DNA of 64,000 bases from Ferrimonas lipolytica. Lineage in GTDB: Bacteria; Pseudomonadota; Gammaproteobacteria; Enterobacterales; Shewanellaceae. The stretch spans positions 1,488,001 through 1,552,000 of the forward strand of contig NZ_CP051180.1 in NCBI RefSeq assembly GCF_012295575.1, in the 5' to 3' direction. This document shows positions 31,648 to 41,555 of the stretch, in pieces (the first letter of the stretch is position 1; every line of letters starts with the position of its first letter). The notes beneath the pieces were generated by a model that was not told where the DNA came from, searched no databases, and was given only the letters and a program-made list of their open reading frames with translations. A program made the translations under genes and the position numbers.

Positions 31648-31682
31648 ATTAGTGTGAAGTCTGAAATAATCGTCACACTAAT
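31648..31682. promoter_or_regulatory. NikR-type operator dyad
   Basis: ATTAGTGTGA (31648-31657) and TCACACTAAT (31673-31682) form perfect 10-bp arms separated by 15 bp. This resembles the layout of the E. coli NikR site (GTATGA-N16-TCATAC). It lies between the regulator start (31573) and the transporter start (31745). Confidence 0.65.
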
Positions 31683-31744
31683 TATTTGATTGGTGTTGAA
31701 CCCACGCCGGTCAACAAGCGTCAAGGACGACCCGTAACAACATT

Positions 31745-33334
31745 ATGACTATCCCCTCATACGCTTCATTACAACGTAAAAAGGCTTTGTTCGTTACCGG
31801 TACAGTAATGGTTGTCAGCCTTCTACTGTGGTTAGTTAGTAGCTTACTGGCGCTCAACCCCTCTGGACAAAACCCAAGCAATACCTTGGCGATTAGTGGT
31901 CCGTGGGAGTTCACCAGTATCGAACCATCCAAACACGGCTACATATATACGCGTATGCAGGTTATCGAAACCCTGCTCAATGTCGATGAGCAAGGCAACT
32001 TAACCTCTGGGTTAGCGCAACGGTGGCAAGTTAGCGATGATGGCCTTCGTTGGCACTTCTGGTTGCGCAATGATGTGTTGTTTCATGACGGCCAACCGTT
32101 GACTGCCGCAACTGTCATTAATAGTTTAACTAAGGCGTTAAGCCACCACGGTGCGTTAAAACGGGCGCCAATTGCCTCTATTGAAGCCCAATCGGAACTA
32201 CAACTCACAATTACACTCAAACGCCCTTATCGATTACTGGGGGCCTTGTTAGCCAACTACGCTAATGTGGTGCTCTCCCCAGCCGCGTTCGATCAACAAG
32301 GTAAAGTGACTGAGCTTATTGGCACTGGTCCCTATTCGTTACTCTCCTTTGAACCACCGCACAAGATTATCGTTGCTAAGTACGATAACTACTGGGGCCA
32401 CAAACCAACCATTCCCTTCGCCAGTTATCTGACCGGTCATCGCGCCGAAAGCCGAGTACTGCAAGCCAAGTCTGGTAACGCTGATATCGTATTTACCGTT
32501 GATCCGGCCACCCTGCCGCAACTTGAGGACAGCGATAACGTTTCGGTGCACTCCCTATTGCTGCCACGCACCATGACGCTAAAGCTTAACAGCGGCCATC
32601 CGCTGCTTAACGATGTTAACGCAAGACAAGCGCTGAGCTTAGCGCTCGACCGCCAAGGTATTGCTGCAAATATATTGCATTCGCCGGGGACCGAAACAGA
32701 ACAACTATTGCCGCCGATTTTACCGCAATGGCATGTTGCTGACGCGAAGGTTCAAGGGCAGAACCAACATCGGGCTAAACAACTTCTTACTCAGCTCGGC
32801 TGGCGGTTGGGTCATGACGGCGTACTCACACGGCAGGGACAACGTTTCACGCTTCGGTTAATTACCTACGCTGATCGGCCAGAACTGACCGCGGTTGCCA
32901 CAGCCATTCAAGCCCAGTGGGCTGAAATTGGCATTGAGTTGGCCGTTGATGTTACCAATTCAAGCATGATCCCGGCTGGTCACCAAGACGGTTCGTTGGA
33001 GGTCGCTCTGATGGCTCGTAATTACAGCTTTATTGCCGATCCGCTCGCCGCCATCAGTGGCGACTTTGCCGCTGATGGTGGTGATTGGGGAGCGATGAAT
33101 TGGTCGTCACCGCTGGTTCAGCAGGCACTACAGCAGTTGGAATCGGTAACCAATAGCGACGAAGACTTTGCCTTGAGCCAACAGATTGCCACACAGATAT
33201 ACCAACAGCGTCCAGTGATCCCAGTCATCACCTATAGCCAACACACCGCGGTTAACCAACGAGTCAAAGGGTTCCGATTCGATCCATTCGAACGCAGCTA
33301 TTTTATCAATGAGATGGAGTTACTTAAGCAATGA
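31745..33334 (+). CDS. ABC transporter substrate-binding protein, NikA/DppA (SBP family 5)
   Basis: 529 residues. An N-terminal hydrophobic segment (about 15-38) is a signal anchor or signal peptide without a clear lipobox. The extended type-II binding fold is family 5 (nickel, oligopeptide, opine-metal): ETLLNVDEQGNLTSGLAQRW, DGLRWHFWLRNDVLFHDGQP, TGPYSLLSFEPPHK, NARQALSLALDRQGIAANIL. General similarity to NikA is visible, but ligand specificity cannot be read from sequence. First gene of a four-gene transporter operon, divergent from the NikR-like gene; its stop overlaps the next start (ATGA). Confidence 0.85.
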   Translation: MTIPSYASLQRKKALFVTGTVMVVSLLLWLVSSLLALNPSGQNPSNTLAISGPWEFTSIEPSKHGYIYTRMQVIETLLNVDEQGNLTSGLAQRWQVSDDGLRWHFWLRNDVLFHDGQPLTAATVINSLTKALSHHGALKRAPIASIEAQSELQLTITLKRPYRLLGALLANYANVVLSPAAFDQQGKVTELIGTGPYSLLSFEPPHKIIVAKYDNYWGHKPTIPFASYLTGHRAESRVLQAKSGNADIVFTVDPATLPQLEDSDNVSVHSLLLPRTMTLKLNSGHPLLNDVNARQALSLALDRQGIAANILHSPGTETEQLLPPILPQWHVADAKVQGQNQHRAKQLLTQLGWRLGHDGVLTRQGQRFTLRLITYADRPELTAVATAIQAQWAEIGIELAVDVTNSSMIPAGHQDGSLEVALMARNYSFIADPLAAISGDFAADGGDWGAMNWSSPLVQQALQQLESVTNSDEDFALSQQIATQIYQQRPVIPVITYSQHTAVNQRVKGFRFDPFERSYFINEMELLKQ

Positions 33335-34275
33335 GTGTTCAAACGTTGCTTTATCAACGAATGTGCCAACTGCTGACTGTCATTTGGGGCGTCGGCACCC
33401 TCACTTTTGTGCTTATGCGCTCGTTGCCGGGTGACATGGCCTACCGCGTTGCAGCAGGTCGTTATGGCCAAGATAACGTCGATAGCCACGCTGCTGAATT
33501 GGTGCGGCAAGAACTGAATTTAGACCAACACCCATTGGCCGCCTACGGCCAGTGGCTACTGGATACTCTTCAGTTCAACTTTGGCACCTCGTTGGTCAGT
33601 GGCGAGCCGGTAATCCACATGATTGAACACCAATTAGGACATTCATTGCTTCTCGCAGGCGCTGGAATCGTGGTATCGATTGCTGTAGCCCTGCCACTAG
33701 GGTTCCTCGCAGCATTCGAAGGGGGCCGGTGTGACCGACTACTGCTGTGGATTTCGACCGCACTGCGCGCGACACCAGTGTTCGTTTTAGGGTTAGTACT
33801 GATCCTTGCCTTAGCGATGCGCGAAGGTGGCTTTCCCGTGGCTGGATTTGGATCATGGCACTACCTCGTACTGCCAGCGCTAACATTAGGTATTAGTCTA
33901 GCGGCTGTCTCAAATCGAGTTGTACGCGATGCTACCGTGCGAGTGATCAACTCCCCGTTTTATCAGTTTTCACGGGTTAAGGGACTCTCTCAAATCAGTA
34001 CCTTCTGCCGTCACGGGCTGCGCAACATCGCGGTTCCTGTGGTGGCGTTTATGGGGATTCAACTGATTACCGTAATCGAAGGGATCGTGATGATCGAGTC
34101 GCTATTCTCGTGGCCTGGGATCGGCCACGGCCTTGCGCACGCTATTTTTGCCCGTGACATACCAGTTATCCAAGGCAGTGCGCTAATGATGGGCTTGCTG
34201 TTTGTATTGCTCAATACCGCTAATGATCTGTTGTGTTACTGGATTGATCCTCGCGGAGGCAACAGCAATGATTAA
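33331..34275 (+). CDS. ABC transporter permease, NikB/DppB type
   Basis: 314-residue inner-membrane permease with about six helices. N-terminal FVLMRSLPGDMAYRVAAGRY and the long loop before helix 2 are typical of the DppB/NikB subunit. The EAA-like loop is near FSRVKGLSQISTFCRHGLRN. C-terminal IEGIVMIESLFSWPGIGHGL is characteristic. Overlaps the binding-protein gene by 4 bp and the next permease by 8 bp. Confidence 0.9.
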   Translation: MSVQTLLYQRMCQLLTVIWGVGTLTFVLMRSLPGDMAYRVAAGRYGQDNVDSHAAELVRQELNLDQHPLAAYGQWLLDTLQFNFGTSLVSGEPVIHMIEHQLGHSLLLAGAGIVVSIAVALPLGFLAAFEGGRCDRLLLWISTALRATPVFVLGLVLILALAMREGGFPVAGFGSWHYLVLPALTLGISLAAVSNRVVRDATVRVINSPFYQFSRVKGLSQISTFCRHGLRNIAVPVVAFMGIQLITVIEGIVMIESLFSWPGIGHGLAHAIFARDIPVIQGSALMMGLLFVLLNTANDLLCYWIDPRGGNSND

Positions 34276-35068
34276 CCGTCTTCAACCAACGCAAAAATGT
34301 GGCGCCTTGCTGTTAAGCACCTTACTTATCGCTTCAATGCTCGTCAGCTGGTTATTGCCTTGGTCGTCAGCGGAACAGCACTTAGCTGCAACGTTACAGA
34401 TGCCTAATGCCGTTCATTGGTTTGGTACCGATCATTATGGTCGTAGCATGATGGCACGTATGGCCGATGCTATCTTGCTTTCATTTAGCCTTGGCATCGT
34501 GTGCATGCTTACCTCTGCCAGCATTGGCGTGATGCTGGGTGTAAGTAGTGCCTGGCAAGGTAGCAAGCTCACACGTGTATTCGATACGGTCAGTAACATC
34601 GTTTTGGCGATGCCAGGATTGGTTGTGGTGCTGCTGTTTGCTGCTATCGCACCAGGATCGTTCTGGGCAATCTATTTAGCTATCTCATTAGTCCAATGGG
34701 TCGAATATTACCGCGTAGTAGCTGCCATCACCCGTACCGTTATCAATAGCCCCGAACGACAAAGCTCAGTCATGATGGGATTCGGCAAGTGGTACCAATT
34801 CAAACGCCATATCTGGCCATCACTGGCACAGCCAGTATTCACCTTAGCGGCGTTTGGCGGCGCTAACGCAATATTAACCATGGCTGCCCTTGGCTTTGTT
34901 TACGTTGGTATACAACCACCAATGGCAGAGCTTGGTTTGATGGCGGTCGAACTGTTTCCCCATTACCAAAGTGCGCCTTGGATATTAATCCAACCGCTGC
35001 TCGGAATTGCCCTGTTGGTTCTAGGCTTCCACTTACTAGCAGGACAGCGTAATGACACCACTGATTAA
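34268..35068 (+). CDS. ABC transporter permease, NikC/DppC type
   Basis: About 266 residues from the ATG at 34268, which overlaps the previous stop (ATGATTAA) and has GGAGG ahead; the longer ORF would lie deep inside the previous gene. It shows the DppC/NikC segment HWFGTDHYGRSMMARMADAI and the EAA region MMGFGKWYQFKRHIWPSLAQ. About five to six helices. The end overlaps the ATPase gene by 17 bp. It pairs with the upstream permease to form the channel. Confidence 0.9.
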   Translation: MINRLQPTQKCGALLLSTLLIASMLVSWLLPWSSAEQHLAATLQMPNAVHWFGTDHYGRSMMARMADAILLSFSLGIVCMLTSASIGVMLGVSSAWQGSKLTRVFDTVSNIVLAMPGLVVVLLFAAIAPGSFWAIYLAISLVQWVEYYRVVAAITRTVINSPERQSSVMMGFGKWYQFKRHIWPSLAQPVFTLAAFGGANAILTMAALGFVYVGIQPPMAELGLMAVELFPHYQSAPWILIQPLLGIALLVLGFHLLAGQRNDTTD

Positions 35069-36443
35069 CCTTAATAACCTCACCATTCGTTCGTCGGAAG
35101 CTACGCTATTGGCGCCATTGTCATTAGCGCTATACCACGGTCGGCCGTTGACCATTCTAGGTCAAACTGGCTCGGGTAAGAGTCTTTTGGCTCAAGCAAT
35201 TATGGGGCTGCTACCCGCTAGCCTTAGCTCTTCGGGAACGGTTGAAATCCAAGGGCGCCAGCGTAGCCAAAAGCAGTTAGAGGGCTTATGGGGCAGTGAC
35301 ATGGTGATGTTGCCGCAAGAACCATGGAACGCGTTGGATCCATTGATGCCCTGTTATCAACAACTAATCGAGGTGCATCAACTAGTGGGTGGTAAGTCAT
35401 TCAAATCGTCCTACGATAGCGCAGTCGACGACCTACACCGCTTCGACCTCTATCAGCATGGCGACAAGCTGCCACAACAATTGTCTGGCGGGATGGCACA
35501 GCGTTTAGCCGTGGCCGTTGCAACCGCCGGTGGAGCCCAACTGCTGCTCGCTGATGAACCAACCAAAGGGTTGGATGTAAGCCGCCGCGACGACGTAATC
35601 GCCCTGTTACAGCAATCCGCAGTTAACGGTGGGCTGCTAACCATCACCCACGACGTTGAAGTGGCACTAAAGCTTGGCGGTGATGCAATTGTTATGAATC
35701 AGGGTAAGGTAGTTGAACGCGGCCCGATTGAACAGCTATGCACTAGTCCAACCCACCCTTACACCAAAGCATTGATTGCGGCCCAACCGAAGTGTTGGCC
35801 TGTAACCGCTCCCCCGCTTCCACGGCGCAAGCCACTGCTTGATATCAATAAACTGGCGATTGGACGTAATGGCAATCTATTGGCCAGCGACATCGACTTC
35901 ACCTTGCATCAGGGAGAAATACTGGGGGTTGTCGGTGACAGCGGCTGTGGCAAAAGTACCCTAGGTGATACCTTACTGGGCTTGCTCGCCCCTCTAGCTG
36001 GCTCAGTTACTAAGATTGGTAATACAACCGAGTCCCACCAATGGCTGAAGCTCTACCAAGACCCACCGGCTGCTTTTACCACCAGTGTAAATTTGGGCAC
36101 GCTAGTCGACGATATCCTCAAGTTACATGATATTAGCGAGGCCGAGGTTGCGCCGTTAATGAGCCGCTTGAACCTTAGCCCTGAACTCCTGAAACGGCCA
36201 AGCAACCACGTATCAGGCGGTGAGCTTCAGCGCTTTGCCATTTTGCGGGCACTGTTGCTCAAACCGGTGTTTCTGTTTGCTGATGAGCCCACCTCACGCC
36301 TTGATCCCATTACTGCGCAAGAGGTTATTGGGCTATTGGTCGAAGTTGCCAGAGAGCAAGCCTGTGCGGTTGTATTAGTAAGTCACGATCCGATGTTAAT
36401 CGAAAAAGTTTGTGATCGGACTCTACGCCTCAAGAGCCGCTAG
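35052..36443 (+). CDS. Fused double ABC ATPase (NikD-NikE / DppD-DppF type)
   Basis: 463 residues with two complete nucleotide-binding domains in one chain, a fusion of what are two genes in nikDE and dppDF. Domain 1 (about 1-235): Walker A GQTGSGKSLLA, signature LSGGMAQRLAVA, Walker B LLLADEPTKGLD. Domain 2 (about 260-463): Walker A GDSGCGKSTLG, signature VSGGELQRFAIL, Walker B FLFADEPTSRLD. Domain 2 is shortened. AGGA lies ahead of the ATG. Last gene of the operon; MITE copy C follows 34 bp later. Confidence 0.92.
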   Translation: MTPLINLNNLTIRSSEATLLAPLSLALYHGRPLTILGQTGSGKSLLAQAIMGLLPASLSSSGTVEIQGRQRSQKQLEGLWGSDMVMLPQEPWNALDPLMPCYQQLIEVHQLVGGKSFKSSYDSAVDDLHRFDLYQHGDKLPQQLSGGMAQRLAVAVATAGGAQLLLADEPTKGLDVSRRDDVIALLQQSAVNGGLLTITHDVEVALKLGGDAIVMNQGKVVERGPIEQLCTSPTHPYTKALIAAQPKCWPVTAPPLPRRKPLLDINKLAIGRNGNLLASDIDFTLHQGEILGVVGDSGCGKSTLGDTLLGLLAPLAGSVTKIGNTTESHQWLKLYQDPPAAFTTSVNLGTLVDDILKLHDISEAEVAPLMSRLNLSPELLKRPSNHVSGGELQRFAILRALLLKPVFLFADEPTSRLDPITAQEVIGLLVEVAREQACAVVLVSHDPMLIEKVCDRTLRLKSR

Positions 36444-36477
36444 CTAATTAACTGGCAGTGCTTTGCGCCATTAAAAA

Positions 36478-36768
36478 GGCTGTGTACTAATTAAGTGTTG
36501 CTCTTTCAAAGGCTGTTAAAGCACTGGCTAGGCGAATCGCTATACAAGGTTAAAGCACTACCGCTATTGATCTGCTGCCGCATTGGAGCAGTTTAGCGAA
36601 GCGTTTTGGACGGCGACCTAAGGCAAAGGGGAATTCCAAAAGGGCCAAGCTCCACCCTAATGCATCAAAGAATGTGCCGTCGCCACCGCGACATAATCGC
36701 CTAAAAGCACCGAAATCGGTGAAGCCGAAGGCTTAAGATAAACTTCAACAACTAACTACGACACAGCC
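36478..36768 (+). mobile_element. MITE-like repeat, copy C (full length, about 291 bp)
   Basis: Same orientation as copy A and alignable along its length: left end GGCTGTGTACTAATTAAGTG, right end ACACAGCC. Flanks ATTAAAAA and CTAAAAAA match 6/8. The right (CTTCGGC-side) end lies directly against the T-tract of the clpA terminator (minus strand). The internal hairpin is decayed relative to copy A. Confidence 0.85.
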
Positions 36769-36769
36769 C

Positions 36770-36800
36770 TAAAAAAGCCAGTTACTTATGGTAACTGGCT
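36770..36800 (-). terminator. clpA terminator
   Basis: AGCCAGTTAC-TTATG-GTAACTGGCT stem (36776-36800). On the minus strand it is followed by a T-run into which MITE copy C is inserted. Confidence 0.85.
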
Positions 36801-36834
36801 TTGTTGATGCGCTTAACACATAGAACCGAGTCTT

Positions 36835-39120
36835 TTAAGAAGTGACTGCGGGCGCCTTGGCTTTACCGTAGGAAAACACCAACTTACCATCAGCAAGATC
36901 GATGTTAACCACGCCACCTTTTTGTAACTTACCGAACAAGATCTCGTTAGCCATTGGTTTCTTAACCTCTTCTTGCACTACTCGCGACATAGGGCGAGCG
37001 CCCATGTTGCGGTCGTAGCCCTTTTCAGACAGCCATACCCGCGCTTCTGCAGAGACTTCCATCTGCACTCCGCGGCCATCAAGCTGGGCTTGAAGCTCTA
37101 CCAAGAACTTATCAACCACCTTGGCAATCACTTGAATATCTAAATGGTTAAACCAAATGATGCCGTCAAGACGGTTACGAAACTCGGGCGAGAACACTTT
37201 GTTGATTTCACCAAGCGCATCGAAGCTATGATCTTGCTGTTTAAAGCCGATCGACTGACGAATGGTTTCCTGCACACCAGCGTTGGTGGTCATCACTAAG
37301 ATTACGTTCCGGAAGTCAGCCTTACGACCGTTGTTGTCCGTTAGCGTACCGTGATCCATCACCTGCAACAGCAAGTTATAAACATCACTGTGTGCTTTCT
37401 CAATCTCGTCCAGCAATACTACTGAATGTGGATGCTTTAAGACCGCGTCGGTTAACTGACCACCTTGATCGTAACCTACGTAACCTGGAGGTGCACCAAC
37501 CAAGCGGCTGACGCTATGGCGCTCCATGTACTCAGACATATCAAAACGGATCAGCTCAACCCCCATCTGCCGTGCCAGCTGTTGGGTAACCTCAGTTTTA
37601 CCGACACCGGTTGGGCCAGCAAAAAGGAAATTACCGACCGGTTTGCCTTCTGAGCCTAAGCCACTGCGTGACAAACGGATCGCAGAGGTAAGTGCATCGA
37701 TGGCCGGGTCTTGACCAAATACCACCATCTTCAAGTTGCGGTCGAGGTTAGCTAACACCTCTTTATCGGTAGCAGAGACCGACTTGGCTGGGATCCGCGC
37801 GATCTTGGCGACAATATTTTCAATATCGGCAACCGAGATGGTCTTCTTGCGCTTCGCGGCTGGTAGCATCGCCATGCGGGCGCCCGCTTCGTCGATTACA
37901 TCAATAGCTTTGTCTGGCAATTGACGTTCGTTGATGTGTTTCGCCGACAGAATCGACGCTGCGCTCAATGCTGATTGGGTATAGCGAACCTGATGGTGCT
38001 CTTCATAGCGGCTCTTAAGGCCCATCAAGATCTGAGTTGTTTCGGCGATGCTAGGCTCTGGCACATCGATTTTTTGGAATCGACGGGCCAAAGCACGATC
38101 CTTCTCAAAGATACCTTGGTATTCTTGATAGGTGGTTGAGCCGACACAACGTAACTTTCCGCTCGAAAGTAATGGCTTAAGTAAGTTAGAAGCATCCATC
38201 ATACCGCCTGAGGCTGCGCCTGCGCCAACGATGGTGTGGATCTCATCAATGAACAGGATCGCCTTTGGATTGCGTTGTAGCTGCTTTAAGACCGATTTAA
38301 ATCGCTTTTCGAAGTCACCACGATACTTGGTACCGGCAAGCAAGGCCCCCATATCCAAACTGTAGATGGTGCAGTCGGCAATAACCTCTGGCACATCTGT
38401 ATTAACAATACGATACGCTAAGCCTTCAGCGATGGCGGTTTTACCGACACCGGCTTCACCAACCAACAACGGGTTGTTCTTACGACGGCGGCATAACACC
38501 TGAATAGTGCGCTCAACTTCCTCTTCGCGGCCAATCAGTGGATCGATCTGGCCAGATTCCGCCTGTTTATTGAGGTTAGTGGCGAAATTCTCTAACTTGT
38601 CGCCGCCAGTCTCCTCTTTTTCCATGCCGACGTTTTGTGATTCATTGTCGATTTCATCAGCGGCACCGCTGTCATCATCGCCTTCCTTTTTGGAAACGCC
38701 GTGGGCAATGTAATTAACCACATCGAGGCGGGTTACATCGGACTTTCTTAACAGGTAGACCGCTTGCGATTCCTGCTCTGAGAATATCGCGACCAACACG
38801 TTAGCACCGGATACTTCATTACGACCACTGCTCTGTACATGAAAAACGGCTCGCTGCAACACGCGCTGAAATCCAAGCGTAGGTTGAGTTTCACGGTCAC
38901 CGTCATCTTGAGGGATCAATGGCGTAGTTTGTTCGATGAAGACATCAACTTCTTTTCTCAGCGAATCTAATTGAGCGCCGCATGCCGTTAACGCTTCCTG
39001 CGCGGATGGGTTATCAAGCAGTGCCAACAGCAGGTGTTCAACCGTCATAAACTCATGGCGATTACGGCGAGCCTGTTGGAACGCATTGTTCAACGTCACT
39101 TCTAAATCTTTATTCAGCAT
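36835..39120 (-). CDS. clpA: ATP-dependent Clp protease ATP-binding subunit ClpA
   Basis: AAA+ unfoldase that feeds substrates, including ClpS-delivered N-degron proteins, to ClpP. About 761 residues from the ATG at 39120, which gives [11 protein letters not shown] as in E. coli and has GGGGAG ahead; the longer ORF needs a TTG. N-domain about 1-145, acidic linker, D1 Walker [10 protein letters not shown] (about 221-229) and Walker [12 protein letters not shown]2 Walker [10 protein letters not shown] and [11 protein letters not shown], then a C-terminal lid. 18-28 bp downstream of clpS, one operon. clpP is not in the window. Confidence 0.97.
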   Translation of the reverse strand: MLNKDLEVTLNNAFQQARRNRHEFMTVEHLLLALLDNPSAQEALTACGAQLDSLRKEVDVFIEQTTPLIPQDDGDRETQPTLGFQRVLQRAVFHVQSSGRNEVSGANVLVAIFSEQESQAVYLLRKSDVTRLDVVNYIAHGVSKKEGDDDSGAADEIDNESQNVGMEKEETGGDKLENFATNLNKQAESGQIDPLIGREEEVERTIQVLCRRRKNNPLLVGEAGVGKTAIAEGLAYRIVNTDVPEVIADCTIYSLDMGALLAGTKYRGDFEKRFKSVLKQLQRNPKAILFIDEIHTIVGAGAASGGMMDASNLLKPLLSSGKLRCVGSTTYQEYQGIFEKDRALARRFQKIDVPEPSIAETTQILMGLKSRYEEHHQVRYTQSALSAASILSAKHINERQLPDKAIDVIDEAGARMAMLPAAKRKKTISVADIENIVAKIARIPAKSVSATDKEVLANLDRNLKMVVFGQDPAIDALTSAIRLSRSGLGSEGKPVGNFLFAGPTGVGKTEVTQQLARQMGVELIRFDMSEYMERHSVSRLVGAPPGYVGYDQGGQLTDAVLKHPHSVVLLDEIEKAHSDVYNLLLQVMDHGTLTDNNGRKADFRNVILVMTTNAGVQETIRQSIGFKQQDHSFDALGEINKVFSPEFRNRLDGIIWFNHLDIQVIAKVVDKFLVELQAQLDGRGVQMEVSAEARVWLSEKGYDRNMGARPMSRVVQEEVKKPMANEILFGKLQKGGVVNIDLADGKLVFSYGKAKAPAVTS

Positions 39121-39147
39121 GTTCGCCAACTCCCCATAGTTGCTAAA

Positions 39148-39462
39148 TCAAGCTGGCTCTGACGAACACAGCAAAGGATGTTGATTCTCTCGAGCGTAGT
39201 CATTCACCTGAACCACCTTTGTTTCAGCGATATCTAAAGTGAACACGCCACAAACACCCTTACCTTTATAATGGACGGTAAGCATCACTTCGGTAGCTTT
39301 TTCTTCATCTAGATTGAAAAATCGGGTTAGGACTTCGACAACAAACTCCATCGGAGTGTAGTCATCGTTGTTCAAAACTACTTTGAAAAGTCGAGGCGGT
39401 TCGAGCTCTTGCTCTAACTTTTCTTTTTCTACAACGTCATCCAACTCAAATTGCTTGCTCAT
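39148..39462 (-). CDS. clpS: ClpS adaptor protein
   Basis: 104-residue adaptor that binds N-degron substrates and hands them to ClpA. The substrate-pocket motif is intact: [16 protein letters not shown] with the conserved Asp-Asp/Thr-Pro-Met, and the [11 protein letters not shown] strand. Upstream of clpA on the same strand and divergent from cspD, the conserved gammaproteobacterial order. Confidence 0.97.
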   Translation of the reverse strand: MSKQFELDDVVEKEKLEQELEPPRLFKVVLNNDDYTPMEFVVEVLTRFFNLDEEKATEVMLTVHYKGKGVCGVFTLDIAETKVVQVNDYARENQHPLLCSSEPA

Positions 39463-39660
39463 ACTGAAAGCTTAGCCACTCTTTACGCTTCTGGATTGAA
39501 CACGGAATCAAATAGTTCTTGACTCAGATGTTATCCATTTGTTAATTCATAGTGTACAGCGCTTGAACGCTGACATCTCCATCGGCACGTTTTCTGTTAT
39601 ATGGGCTCGAGGCGATGATTACAAGATACACGGGAACGACTCAGTAGAAGGATGTAGGGT

Positions 39661-39870
39661 ATGGCTCAAGGAACAGTAAAGTGGTTCAACAATGCCAAAG
39701 GGTTTGGATTCATCTGCCCTGAGGACGGTGGTGAAGATGTGTTTGCACACTATTCAACCATTGATATGGACGGCTACCGCACACTCAAAGCAGGTCAAGA
39801 GGTAAAATTTGAGATGGAACGTGGCCCTAAGGGCATGCACGCTTCTAATATCAAATCTTCAGACATGTAA
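39661..39870 (+). CDS. cspD: Cold-shock-like protein CspD
   Basis: 69-residue single cold-shock domain. RNA-binding motifs KGFGFICPE (RNP1) and DVFAHYSTI (RNP2) are present; the sequence GTVKWFNNAKGFGFICPEDG and MDGYRTLKAGQEV mark it as CspD rather than CspA. Known role in E. coli: stationary-phase inhibitor of replication, degraded by Lon. Divergent from clpS as in E. coli. GAAGGA precedes the ATG. Confidence 0.93.
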   Translation: MAQGTVKWFNNAKGFGFICPEDGGEDVFAHYSTIDMDGYRTLKAGQEVKFEMERGPKGMHASNIKSSDM

Positions 39871-39892
39871 CCAAGTGGCACCCCAAAAATAG

Positions 39893-39925
39893 AAAAGCAG
39901 ATCGCTTTGGTCTGCTTTTTTATTT
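39893..39925 (+). terminator. cspD terminator
   Basis: AAAAGCAGA (39893-39901) pairs with TCTGCTTTT (39911-39919), followed by TTTATTTTT. Confidence 0.85.
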
Positions 39926-39970
39926 TTGTCGTTTAGCAAAAACGAACATTTTCTAAACGACAAAACCCAA

Positions 39971-40000
39971 AAAAACGCCGACATCGCTGTCGGCGTTTTT
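39971..40000. terminator. Second strong hairpin, target of MITE copy D
   Basis: AAAAACGCCGACA-TCGC-TGTCGGCGTTTTT, a perfect 13-bp stem with A- and T-runs. It lies between convergent cspD and icd and may have been the icd terminator before MITE copy D separated them. Confidence 0.8.
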
Positions 40001-40003
40001 ATT

Positions 40004-40140
40004 GGCTGTGTCACCGTTAAGTGTTGAAGGTTTATAATCAAGCCTTCGGCTCTACCGATTGTGGCGTTTGAAAGGGGCTATGTCACAGTCCAAAACACTT
40101 CGCTGCATTGGAATGAACAACACCTAATTGGTACACAGCT
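40004..40140 (-). mobile_element. MITE-like repeat, copy D (137 bp, internally deleted)
   Basis: Both ends are present (GGCTGTGTCACCGTTAAGTG on the left; ACACAGCT on the right) but about 150 bp of the middle is missing. Flanked by a perfect 8-bp duplication TTTTTATT (39996-40003 and 40141-40148), which is the T-tract of the hairpin at 39971-40000. The CTTCGGC-side end faces the hairpin, as in copies A, C and E. Confidence 0.85.
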
Positions 40141-40163
40141 TTTTTATTTAACTATGGTCACAA

Positions 40164-41417
40164 TTACATGTGGTCAATAATTGCATCACCAAACTGAGAG
40201 CAACTCAGCAAGGTAGCGTTATCCATCAACCGGTCAAAATCGTAGGTTACGGTTTTCGCTGCAATAGCGCCTTCCATTCCTTGAACAATCAGATCCGCAG
40301 CTTCAGTCCAGCCCATGTGACGCAACATCATCTCACCAGATAGGATCAACGAACCAGGATTAACCTTGTCTAGGCCTGCGTACTTCGGTGCAGTACCGTG
40401 AGTAGCTTCAAACAGCGCAACACCGTCACCGATGTTGGCTCCTGGAGCGATCCCGATACCACCTACTTGTGCAGCCAATGCATCAGAGATGTAATCACCG
40501 TTTAGATTCATGGTGGCGATCACATCGTATTCCGCTGGGCGTAATAAAATCTGTTGTAAGAACGCATCAGCAATAACGTCTTTAACGATGATCTCTTTGC
40601 CGGTGTTCGGGTTGTTAAACTTACACCATGGGCCACCATCGAGCAGTTCGGCGCCAAACTCGTTCTGCGCCAACTCATAACCGAAGTCCTTAAAGGCACC
40701 TTCAGTGAACTTCATGATATTGCCTTTATGCACCAAGGTTAATGAATCACGATCATTGTCGATGGTGTACTGAATTGCTGCACGAACGAGGCGCTCGGTG
40801 CCTTGCTTCGAGATCGGCTTGATGCCTATGCCGCAATTATCTTCAAAACGGATCTTGGTTGCGCCCATCTCTTTGGTTAGGAAGTTGATAACCTTATCCG
40901 CTTCCGGCGTACCCGCCTGCCACTCAACCCCAGCGTAGATATCTTCAGAGTTCTCACGGAAGATAACCATGTCGGTTAGTTCAGGTTGTTTAAGTGGGCT
41001 TGGTGTACCTGCGTAGTAGCGCACTGGACGCAAGCACACGTACAGATCAAGCTCTTGGCGCAAAGCAACGTTAAGTGAACGAATCCCACCACCAACGGGC
41101 GTAGTTAGTGGCCCTTTAATAGACACCTTGTACTCACGTACCGCGTCTAACGTTTCCTGCGGCAACCAGGTGTCGGCACCGTAGATTTGAGTTGATTTTT
41201 CACCACAGTAGATTTCCATCCAGTGGATTTGACGTTCACCTGCGTAGGCTTTAGCAATGGCAGCGTCAAGCACTTTACGCATCGGCGGAGTAACGTCGAC
41301 ACCAATGCCATCGCCTTCAATGAAAGGAATGATTGGTTGATTCGGAACATTCAGTGCCCCATTTGCATCAACAGAGATGACTTCTCCCTGAGCAGGGCGC
41401 TGGATATGAGATTCCAT
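40164..41417 (-). CDS. icd: Isocitrate dehydrogenase (NADP type)
   Basis: Oxidative decarboxylation of isocitrate to 2-oxoglutarate in the TCA cycle. 417 residues, the length of the E. coli enzyme, with its landmarks: [17 protein letters not shown], the phosphorylatable serine region [49 protein letters not shown] and the coenzyme segment [18 protein letters not shown] lies ahead of the ATG. Divergent from rluE, as in E. coli. Confidence 0.97.
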   Translation of the reverse strand: MESHIQRPAQGEVISVDANGALNVPNQPIIPFIEGDGIGVDVTPPMRKVLDAAIAKAYAGERQIHWMEIYCGEKSTQIYGADTWLPQETLDAVREYKVSIKGPLTTPVGGGIRSLNVALRQELDLYVCLRPVRYYAGTPSPLKQPELTDMVIFRENSEDIYAGVEWQAGTPEADKVINFLTKEMGATKIRFEDNCGIGIKPISKQGTERLVRAAIQYTIDNDRDSLTLVHKGNIMKFTEGAFKDFGYELAQNEFGAELLDGGPWCKFNNPNTGKEIIVKDVIADAFLQQILLRPAEYDVIATMNLNGDYISDALAAQVGGIGIAPGANIGDGVALFEATHGTAPKYAGLDKVNPGSLILSGEMMLRHMGWTEAADLIVQGMEGAIAAKTVTYDFDRLMDNATLLSCSQFGDAIIDHM

Positions 41418-41555
41418 TTTATTCTCCTTGTAATGGTAAGTCGGCTAAACCGATCTAACTCTCCTTTTTCCGCGCATATGATAGATCAATCACCTTATTA
41501 GGGGAATCGTACTTTTTTCTAGTTGTGTTTGACTCGATGGGAATACAATAGCGCT

